Source: Verrucomicrobiota bacterium (lineage in GTDB: Bacteria; Verrucomicrobiota; Verrucomicrobiia; Limisphaerales; CAZBKV01). From it: a stretch of 5,090 nt of DNA. Made by a program: the position numbers and the translations under genes. The stretch lies in the NCBI GenBank assembly GCA_021160185.1, contig JAGHDA010000106.1, forward strand, positions 1-5,090, written 5' to 3'. The notes beneath the pieces were generated by a model. That model ran no database searches, was not told the origin of the DNA, and saw nothing but the letters and a program-made list of their open reading frames with translations. Positions 1 through 5,090 of the stretch are shown in pieces (the stretch's first letter is position 1; each line of letters begins with the position of its first letter).

Positions 1-363
1 CTCGTGGACCGTCTTGCCTGCGCGCGAGCTTTCCGACCAGAAATCCACGCCGTTGATGTCCCCGTGGGCCCACCAGAGAGACTTGTGATGCGGATGATCC
101 TGCTCCTCGCCGGGAACGTTCTTCATCGGCCAGTTGCGGGTCATGTGCGCGCCGCCTGGGCCGATGATCGGATAGAGGAAGGGGCGGGAGTAGCCTTTGT
201 AGTGGTACTCGGTAAAAAGCTTGCCGTTGACGGTCACTTGCAGCTTGCCCTGGCTGGGCGCGTCGGTGATCTGCACGCCCTGGTCTGCGGCGACGCAGAC
301 CGCCGCGCCGCAGAGCCCGACCGCCAAAGCAACCACGGAGTTCATCGTTGATTTGGTCCTCAT
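1..363 (-). CDS. Exported DUF6807 ('PmoA-family') protein, C-terminus cut by the left window edge
   Basis: An open frame runs without a stop to the left edge, so only the first 121 residues are visible. Two in-frame ATGs are possible, at 363 and 345. I chose 363 because it adds MRTKST, giving the Arg and Lys expected in a signal-peptide n-region. It is followed by the hydrophobic core VVALAVGLCGAAVCV and a VAA|DQ cleavage site near residue 26. The ATG at 345 has a GAGGA purine run at 361-357, but the spacing is long (11 nt) and the signal peptide would lack positive charge. The mature part shows the hallmarks of this family: a short beta-rich start (VTVNGKLFTEYHYKGYSRPF), then YPIIGPGGAHMTRNWPMKN, then DHPHHKSLWWAHGDINGVDF. 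The family is common in Planctomycetota and Verrucomicrobiota. Its old 'methane oxygenase PmoA' label is not supported by function; a role in carbohydrate metabolism is often suspected but not shown here. Family assignment is fairly secure, function unknown. A candidate promoter lies just upstream. Confidence 0.82.
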   Translation of the reverse strand, partial: MRTKSTMNSVVALAVGLCGAAVCVAADQGVQITDAPSQGKLQVTVNGKLFTEYHYKGYSRPFLYPIIGPGGAHMTRNWPMKNVPGEEQDHPHHKSLWWAHGDINGVDFWSESSRAGKTVHE

Positions 364-370
364 GTTTCCG

Positions 371-399
371 AGGTTATCGCGTCCGGGCGGGCGCGTCAA
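371..399 (-). promoter_or_regulatory. Candidate sigma70-type promoter for the DUF6807 gene
   Basis: On the minus strand a TTGACG hexamer (399-394; 5 of 6 to the -35 consensus) is followed by two overlapping -10 candidates: GATAAC (378-373, 15-nt spacer, 4 of 6) and TAACCT (376-371, 17-nt spacer, 3 of 6). It is the best promoter-like pair in the gap between the YihY gene and the DUF6807 gene. It would start transcription around 364-367, making the mRNA nearly leaderless for the ATG at 363, or giving about a 20-nt leader with a GAGGA site for the ATG at 345. The inference rests on sequence resemblance only; -10 quality is modest and sigma consensus in this phylum may differ. Confidence 0.35.
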
Positions 400-448
400 T
401 TGGAGGCGGATGGGGAGGCCGCCGCCATCAGCCCGCAGGAAACCGCGC

Positions 449-2044
449 TTACGCCGCGGCGCGCGACGCGTCGGAGGAAGCTTGCGGACGTTTTTCCTCC
501 TCCTTGGCCGCCAGGTCAAAAAAGGTCACTCCCGCCGCCGCTTCGGTTTCAAGCCGCCGGATTCGAGCCAGGGCCTCCGCCGCCGCTTTTACCGCGTTCT
601 GTCCTCGAGACTGGATGGAATTCGTCCCGCTTTGCCGCATTGTCCGGAGGACATCGGCCAAGGTGATCTTTTCCAGCGGACGCCCCGGCAGGTAGCCTTC
701 CGAGCGGCCTTGGGCCTGGGCCGCCAGGCCTGAGGCGAGCAGCGGATTGAGAACCTGCGCCACCAGTTGACTGGGCGCGCCGACCGCATCAGCCAATTCG
801 ATCAGCGTCGGAGGCGGCGCGCCCCGGAAGAAATTATAGCAGATGCGCGCCATCACAGTGACGGCCGCCAACTCGCGCTCCTCCTGGCCGGTGCTCTGAG
901 CTATCTGTTCCTGCCAGTATACGCGCCGGTTCTGCCACAAATACGCCGTCTGCGCGCCGAACAACAGCGCCAGCCATGACATGTAGAGGCCGACGAGAAA
1001 GATCGGCAAGCTGGCCAGCGGACCGTAAATCGCGCTGGCGTTGACCACGCGGCTGACGAATTTGGCCTGCACCAGGTTGTTCGCCACCCACAGGCTGCCG
1101 CCCACCGCGCCGCCCAGGAACGCGGCGCGCCATTGCACCGAAGTGTTGGGGATCAGCTTGTACCAAACTGCGAAACATATGGCCACCAGGATGTAGGGCA
1201 TGATCCCGAAGATAAACCGCTTCAGAAGCGGCAGGTGGTTCAGGATCCGCGTCGTTGCTTGAAGCTTGTCGCCGACAAGCAGCCCCAGGGCCAGCAGCGT
1301 GATCGGCCCCAGGCTGATGGCCGTCCAGTAAAGCACCAGCCGCGCGCTCCAACTCCGCCCTTGCGTCACGCCCCAGATTTCATTAAACGCGGCTTCGATG
1401 GTGGCCAACAGCATGATCGCCACCACAATCAACCCCAACACGCCCGAGACGCTCAGCCCTCCACTCTGGACGTTCTGAATCGCCCGGCTGATGGTTTGGG
1501 CCACTGCTTCCCGGCCGGTGCGGGGCGGCGGGGCGTTCGCTTCAGCTTTAGGGGGCTGACTTTCCGGATCGGCTTCGGACTGTGGAGGCGCCGCTTTCGA
1601 AGGCGCTGCAGTTGGGGCAGGGGGGGCTTGAACCTTTTCCGGTTTCCCCGCGGACTTTTCCGGGAGTTTGCCTTGCTTGAGGGGGCCCGTTTCCTCGGCG
1701 GGCACCAGGTCCAACTGCGGCGCCACGTAGGCGACCAATTTGTCGATGTAATGAGTGATCTTCTCTTCCGTATAGTATTCTCGGAAAAGGCTGGTGGCCA
1801 GGCTCACCATCAACGCCAGCAGCGGCACCAGGGCGAGCAGGGTGGTGTAAGCCAGAGCCGTGGCTCGAAAGGGGCACCGGTTCCGGAAGAACTCCCGCAC
1901 GGCGTAGACCCAGAAGTAGAGCCCCCATTCCACCCACGTCAGCGTGGATTCCTCGAGCGGTTCGATGCCTTTTTCTTGCAGGAGACGCCACAGCCTCCGG
2001 CAAGTCGCCGCGATCCGCCGCCAGGCGCGCTTCCGGTTCCACAT
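449..2044 (-). CDS. YihY/BrkB-family inner-membrane protein with loop insert and C-terminal winged-helix-like domain
   Basis: 531 residues, against about 290 for E. coli YihY. A basic cytoplasmic N-terminus (residues 1-60) leads into the family motif RATALAYTTLLALVPLLAL (60-78). Six hydrophobic segments lie near 66-86, 199-217, 237-258, 276-297, 308-325 and 345-368. Further family landmarks are FNEIWGV (220-226) and YGPLASLPIFLVGLYMSWLA (340-359), followed by LLFGAQ. Between helices 1 and 2 sits a low-complexity Pro/Ala/Lys/Glu-rich stretch (about 115-178). After the membrane core, residues about 390-470 look like a winged-helix domain (LIELADAVGAPSQLVAQVLN resembles a helix-turn-helix). Then come an Ala/Arg-rich helix and a charged tail ending in AAA. 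The family's old 'ribonuclease BN' and 'serum resistance' names are not established functions; its molecular role is unknown. I chose the ATG at 2044, preceded by GAGGG at 2051-2047 (spacing short). An in-frame GTG at 2053 and a TTG at 2086 are alternatives. It follows the SET gene by 150 bases on the same strand. Confidence 0.92.
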   Translation of the reverse strand: MWNRKRAWRRIAATCRRLWRLLQEKGIEPLEESTLTWVEWGLYFWVYAVREFFRNRCPFRATALAYTTLLALVPLLALMVSLATSLFREYYTEEKITHYIDKLVAYVAPQLDLVPAEETGPLKQGKLPEKSAGKPEKVQAPPAPTAAPSKAAPPQSEADPESQPPKAEANAPPPRTGREAVAQTISRAIQNVQSGGLSVSGVLGLIVVAIMLLATIEAAFNEIWGVTQGRSWSARLVLYWTAISLGPITLLALGLLVGDKLQATTRILNHLPLLKRFIFGIMPYILVAICFAVWYKLIPNTSVQWRAAFLGGAVGGSLWVANNLVQAKFVSRVVNASAIYGPLASLPIFLVGLYMSWLALLFGAQTAYLWQNRRVYWQEQIAQSTGQEERELAAVTVMARICYNFFRGAPPPTLIELADAVGAPSQLVAQVLNPLLASGLAAQAQGRSEGYLPGRPLEKITLADVLRTMRQSGTNSIQSRGQNAVKAAAEALARIRRLETEAAAGVTFFDLAAKEEEKRPQASSDASRAAA

Positions 2045-2194
2045 TGCCCTCACTCTGACAATCGGCCGCTTTGGAGGAAAGCCCAAAGGCGACGCGCCAA
2101 AGCCTTTTCACGCGGCCAGGCGCGAAGGGCTCTGTTTCCGGAGATGGCGGCGGGTCGACCGAAGGCCCCCTTGCGCCCGATCGGCGGAGCCTGT
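2045..2194 (-). other. Spacer between SET and YihY genes, no clear signal
   Basis: A 150-base GC-rich gap. Two imperfect or short inverted repeats can be seen on the minus strand: CTTTGG/CCAAAG (2088-2083 and 2074-2069, 8-nt loop), and a longer interrupted one anchored by AGCC/GGCT at about 2132-2101. Neither is followed by a run of U, so I do not call a terminator. No good -35/-10 pair was found. Whether the YihY gene has its own promoter or is read through from the SET gene cannot be decided from the sequence. Confidence 0.4.
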
Positions 2195-2773
2195 TCATGG
2201 ACGGCGCTGGAACGGTTCAGAAGGACGCTCTTCGTCAGGCGGGCGGGCCCGACGGCTTTCCCTTCGGCGAACTTCTTCGAAGTATTCCTCCGCCACGATG
2301 TAGCCCACGCAGTTCGGCGAGCCGCACCGGCAGGGGTAGTCCTGGTAGTCCTTGATGTCGTAGCCGTAGTTGAAGGTCAGTTCTTCTCCGGGCGGGATCT
2401 TCCGCGTGGCCACGATCCAGATTCGCCCCTCGATGTTTTGCGCTTCGCAGTTAGGCGAGCAGCTGTGGTTGATGAAACGCGCCGGGTTCCACTCGACGTT
2501 TCCGTCCAGATCGTGCGTCTCGTCCAGATCGAAGATGAAGTGGTTTTGCGCCTGCAGGCGGCGGCGGGATTCCTCCTTGGAGATGATCTCGCCGAGGTAT
2601 TCCACGATGCGCGTTCCTGCCGGGATGGTTCGGGAAGCGAAAGCGCCGAGGCCGTGGATGTTGGAGGGGCGGATTTCGAACCAGGGAGACTCGGACGCCC
2701 GCGTCCCCCGCGCCGCCTCCGCCGCGGCGGTTTCGCTCTTTCTCTTCGATGTTTGTCGGTTGCCCGCGGCCAT
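2195..2773 (-). CDS. SET-domain protein lysine methyltransferase with post-SET cysteine cluster
   Basis: 192 residues, essentially a stand-alone SET domain that would transfer methyl groups from S-adenosylmethionine to lysine side chains. All core motifs are present in order: HGLGAFA (40-46, the cofactor-binding GxG), YLGEII (59-64), RFINHSCSPNC (99-109, the NHxCxPN cofactor/pseudoknot motif), and ELTFNYGYD (131-139) with the expected catalytic Tyr136. The post-SET cluster CRCGSPNC (148-155) supplies Cys148, Cys150 and Cys155, which together with Cys105 could bind zinc as in eukaryotic enzymes. A basic/Ala-rich N-terminal tail (1-27) and an Arg/Glu-rich C-terminal tail (168-192) flank the core. 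No signal peptide or membrane segment, so presumably cytoplasmic. I chose the ATG at 2773, 14 bases after the preceding gene's stop. A GTG at 2791, six codons upstream, would overlap that stop as GTGA and suggest translational coupling; neither start has a strong Shine-Dalgarno. Substrate unknown; bacterial SET proteins known elsewhere modify host or bacterial DNA-binding proteins and ribosomal proteins. Confidence 0.93.
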   Translation of the reverse strand: MAAGNRQTSKRKSETAAAEAARGTRASESPWFEIRPSNIHGLGAFASRTIPAGTRIVEYLGEIISKEESRRRLQAQNHFIFDLDETHDLDGNVEWNPARFINHSCSPNCEAQNIEGRIWIVATRKIPPGEELTFNYGYDIKDYQDYPCRCGSPNCVGYIVAEEYFEEVRRRESRRARPPDEERPSEPFQRRP

Positions 2774-2787
2774 TGCCGGCAAAGTCG

Positions 2788-5090
2788 TCACGGGACGACA
2801 ATCCGATAAAACCCGCTGGGCGAGTCCAGATCCAGCGGAATCTCCCAATGAACCGTCTCCGCCCCCGGGGCGAATTCCAGCTCCACCACCGTCTCCCAGT
2901 CCGGATCCTCCAGCCGCCTCTTCCACTCGATCCGACAGCCCTTCGCGCCCGGGGCTGTAAAGTCCAATTGCAGCTTCGGCTTCTCCCCGCGAACCAGCCT
3001 CGCCGCCTCGATCCGCGGCGGCTCCGGCGGCGCGCCCACCTGGACCTTCACTGTGTCCTTCGCTTGGCACTGTCCGTCCTCTACGACCAGCTCCAGCAGG
3101 TACAGCCCAGGCTCGGGGAACAACGCTTCTGTGATCCACCCGTTCGGATCGGCAAACGAGACCTCCGCCGGTCCTTCCTTTTGCCTCCACTGCGCCGAAA
3201 CCGCTCCCGGCGGCTCCGGCAGCCCGTCGTCCTGGAAAGAGCCTTCGAGCTGCGTGCTTCCCGGCCCTTCCAGCGTCAAGTCCGGCCCGGCGTCCACGCT
3301 TGGCGGACGATTCGTCGGCGTCACTGTTCCCTCCAGCGCTAGGTCGAAGCTGATGTCGCTGCTGGTGGGGTTGGCTTGGTGGATTTCCACAGCGATCAGG
3401 TTGGTTCCGGTCCGCAGCAGGGTCGGATCCACAGCCGTCTCCAACAGCCTGGTCTCCTCCGAGCCGCCCACCGCCGTGTTCGCCCAGGTGTCATAGTGGA
3501 TTTCACCGCTTGGCAAGTTGTCCCGGAAGATCTCGGTTCCGTTGAGGTAAACCGCGACGCCGTCATCGCGCTGGACCCGAAGGGTCAACTCCTTGACCCC
3601 GCCCGGATCGGCGACTTGAAAGATACGCCGGAAATAGTAAGTGGTTCGCTTGTGTTGGGAGTCCGGCCCGAAGTCCAGCACAGTGGCCTCGTCTCCGTCG
3701 CCGTAGCCGAGTTGGGCCGGGCCCTCGGGCCAGGCGGAATCGTCAAAGCCCGTCTCCCGCCAGGACGTTCCCTGGTCCGAGCCGTCGTCCAGGTATTTCC
3801 ACACAGATCCCAAGGGAATGAAGGCGCGCTCAGGGCCCGGACGTTCCACTTCAATCGCCGTGGTGTCCGAAACGGCAAGCTCGCCGTCCGAGGCGGTCAG
3901 CTGGAAGGTGTAAAGGCCGCTTCCGGGCAGAAGGGCCTGCGCGTTGGTTCGGCCCGGCGTCAGGATCACCGCGCGGCCGGGGCCGTCGATCTGGGACCAG
4001 GCAAGCGCAAGCTTGCCGGGCTTTTCAGGAAGGCCGTCGTCTTCGGCCCAGCCTTTAAGCTCGACGCTCAGGGGGAAGGTCTCCGCGGTGAGCTGCTGGT
4101 CCTGGCCCGCCTCGACCATAGGGGCGCGGTTGCCGTTGTTCTCCACGCCGGGCGAAGGCGGCCCAAAGCTGGCGCGCCAGTTGTCCGGGTCGTTGCCGAA
4201 CGCTTCGGCGTGGATGCGCTCCAGCGAAGGCCCGTTGCCGTCGGCCTGCTCCGGCCAGGGAGGGCGGTTGTCGTAGCGGACGACGTCCACGTCGATGTAG
4301 GGCACGAACACCGTCACCTCGGTTCCGTTGGTGGTGAAGTCCGGCTTGTCGGGCATCTGCAGCGCCAGGCGCTCGCCGTTGTCCTGCAGCGCGCCGTGAA
4401 ACGGCCCGAAGATCGGCACGCCTGCGGGCACGGGATAGGCCTGGCGGAACGCCTCCGGCTCCACGTTGACGATGAGCGCGAGCCCCCTCGCCGGAAGCGT
4501 CGTGTTGGTGGGAAAGCTGAAATCGATTCCCTTCAGCCGCCAGGTGTTCGTCGGCCATTCAAGATGATAGAGCGGCACGTCCCGATCGGTGATGTTCAAC
4601 AGCTCCACGAACTCGGGCTTGCCCGGAGGAGGGTGGTAGCCGATTTCGTTGATTACCACCGGGCCGATGCGCGGTCCGGCGTTGGGCGCTTCCGGCGTCA
4701 GCGCCTTCTGGGCGGGGAACAACACCTCGCCCACGCTGTTGGTGTAGCGGCCGAAGCTGACGCCGTTTGCCGCCGCGCCGAAACGGAAGCCGTCCACATA
4801 GCCGGTAAGCCGGCCCTCGCTGTCCGCCGAGAAGAGGAAGGCTTCTTCGCCGTGGGAGTTGAAGGTAAAGCTCGGAGGCTGCCCGGGATGGGGGTTGAAG
4901 TCCGCCTCGGTGAAGACTCGGAAGCCGTGCGGCGGGATCACAACGCCGGCGGGGATTGCGAACTTGTTCGGGCGGGCGCTGTCGTCGGTCAGGAGCCAGT
5001 GGCTGATGTCGGCCGGTTGGTCGTTGGGATTGTAGAGCTCGACCCAATCGACCATGGGCGGGTCGGTGTGGGTGAGCAGCTCGTTGATCA
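2788..5090 (-). CDS. Large secreted modular protein (LTD, PKD-like and jelly-roll domains), N-terminus beyond the right edge
   Basis: The frame is open to the right edge, reading INELLTHTDPP before the ATG at 5055. That ATG falls inside a domain and is not the real start. Numbering the 766 visible residues from the Ile codon at 5088: lamin-tail domain 1 (about 1-138; DWVELYNP, ISHWLLTDD, ending TPEAPNAGP). Lamin-tail domain 2 (about 139-316; VVINEIGYHPPPGKPEFVEL, LPARGLALIV, NDPDNWRASFGPPSPG). PKD-like domain 1 (320-415). Galactose-binding-like jelly roll (422-589; WRETGFDDSAWPEGPAQLGYG, RRIFQV, VQRDDGVAVYLNGTEIFRDN). PKD-like domain 2 (593-684). A C-terminal beta-rich segment ending SGFYRIVVP. 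No enzymatic motif is visible. Such proteins in Verrucomicrobiota and Planctomycetota are exported, and the missing N-terminus often carries a signal peptide and sometimes a CotH kinase domain; that is inference here. The likely role is surface attachment or glycan binding. The SET gene follows after 14 bases, suggesting co-transcription. Confidence 0.9.
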   Translation of the reverse strand, partial: INELLTHTDPPMVDWVELYNPNDQPADISHWLLTDDSARPNKFAIPAGVVIPPHGFRVFTEADFNPHPGQPPSFTFNSHGEEAFLFSADSEGRLTGYVDGFRFGAAANGVSFGRYTNSVGEVLFPAQKALTPEAPNAGPRIGPVVINEIGYHPPPGKPEFVELLNITDRDVPLYHLEWPTNTWRLKGIDFSFPTNTTLPARGLALIVNVEPEAFRQAYPVPAGVPIFGPFHGALQDNGERLALQMPDKPDFTTNGTEVTVFVPYIDVDVVRYDNRPPWPEQADGNGPSLERIHAEAFGNDPDNWRASFGPPSPGVENNGNRAPMVEAGQDQQLTAETFPLSVELKGWAEDDGLPEKPGKLALAWSQIDGPGRAVILTPGRTNAQALLPGSGLYTFQLTASDGELAVSDTTAIEVERPGPERAFIPLGSVWKYLDDGSDQGTSWRETGFDDSAWPEGPAQLGYGDGDEATVLDFGPDSQHKRTTYYFRRIFQVADPGGVKELTLRVQRDDGVAVYLNGTEIFRDNLPSGEIHYDTWANTAVGGSEETRLLETAVDPTLLRTGTNLIAVEIHQANPTSSDISFDLALEGTVTPTNRPPSVDAGPDLTLEGPGSTQLEGSFQDDGLPEPPGAVSAQWRQKEGPAEVSFADPNGWITEALFPEPGLYLLELVVEDGQCQAKDTVKVQVGAPPEPPRIEAARLVRGEKPKLQLDFTAPGAKGCRIEWKRRLEDPDWETVVELEFAPGAETVHWEIPLDLDSPSGFYRIVVP

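Noticed and set aside
4..351. 115-codon plus-strand frame at the left edge
   Set aside because: It is antisense to the DUF6807 gene, whose minus-strand reading has a signal peptide and conserved family motifs.
1..363. Reading the left-edge gene as a particulate methane monooxygenase subunit because of the 'PmoA' family label
   Set aside because: True PmoA is a multi-spanning membrane subunit; this protein has a cleavable signal peptide and a soluble beta-rich domain with none of the membrane helices.
405..426. GC-rich inverted repeat (GGCGG/CCGCC) after the YihY gene as a possible terminator
   Set aside because: The stem is only five pairs, arises from GCC/GGC-rich low complexity, and has no U-run on the minus strand.
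1548..2198. 216-codon minus-strand frame whose ATG overlaps the SET stop as ATGA, looking like a coupled gene
   Set aside because: It overlaps the YihY frame, which has clear family motifs; the product is a compositionally biased out-of-frame reading of the same DNA.
1133..2809. 558-codon open frame on the plus strand, antisense to most of the YihY gene, the gap and the SET gene
   Set aside because: It runs opposite to two well-supported genes, its product is rich in Arg, Gln, His and Pro with no recognisable motif, and long antisense frames are expected in GC-rich DNA with strong third-position bias.
2774..3190. N-terminal extension of the SET frame by 139 residues
   Set aside because: The extension is Gly/Arg/Ala-rich, overlaps about 400 bases of the secreted-protein gene on the same strand, and lies outside the SET domain. 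The start at 2773 or 2791 is far more likely.
3585..5047. Several minus-strand and plus-strand frames of 97-167 codons inside the secreted-protein gene
   Set aside because: All are shadows of the LTD/PKD frame: biased composition, no domains, and fully contained in it.
1..5090. A defence island, mobile element or new multi-gene system
   Set aside because: There is no transposase, integrase, nuclease, toxin, terminal repeat or CRISPR array, base composition looks even across the window, and the four genes belong to families with no known joint function.

Overview
All four genes lie on the minus strand, so transcription runs from the right edge to the left. The DNA is GC-rich, and two gene families suggest a Verrucomicrobiota or Planctomycetota-like bacterium. 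One is a large exported protein built of lamin-tail (LTD), PKD-like and beta-galactosidase-type jelly-roll domains ending in an 'SGFYRIVVP'-type C-terminus. The other is a DUF6807 ('PmoA-family') exported protein. Both families are abundant in those phyla. This placement is inferred from family knowledge; there is no rRNA or other phylogenetic marker in the window.

Layout in transcription order: (1) 5090-2788, the C-terminal 766 residues of a modular secreted protein whose N-terminus lies beyond the right edge (LTD, LTD, PKD-like, jelly-roll, PKD-like, C-terminal beta domain). (2) 2773-2195, a compact 192-residue SET-domain lysine methyltransferase with a complete catalytic core and a post-SET cysteine cluster. 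It starts only 14 bases after gene 1, or overlaps it by 4 bases if an upstream GTG is used. (3) A 150-base gap with no convincing promoter or terminator. (4) 2044-449, a 531-residue YihY/BrkB-family inner-membrane protein with a Pro/Ala/Lys/Glu-rich insert after the first membrane helix and a C-terminal winged-helix-like domain. (5) A gap of about 85 bases holding a plausible sigma70-type promoter. (6) 363-1, the first 121 residues of an exported DUF6807 protein cut by the left edge.

No shared pathway is evident. Genes 1 and 2 are close enough to be co-transcribed, but a secreted adhesin-like protein and a cytoplasmic protein methyltransferase have no obvious joint role. There are no tRNA or rRNA genes, CRISPR arrays, insertion sequences or transposases. 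The most noteworthy items are the bacterial SET enzyme with its basic N-terminal tail, and the YihY protein with its long insert. I see no evidence for a new multi-gene system.
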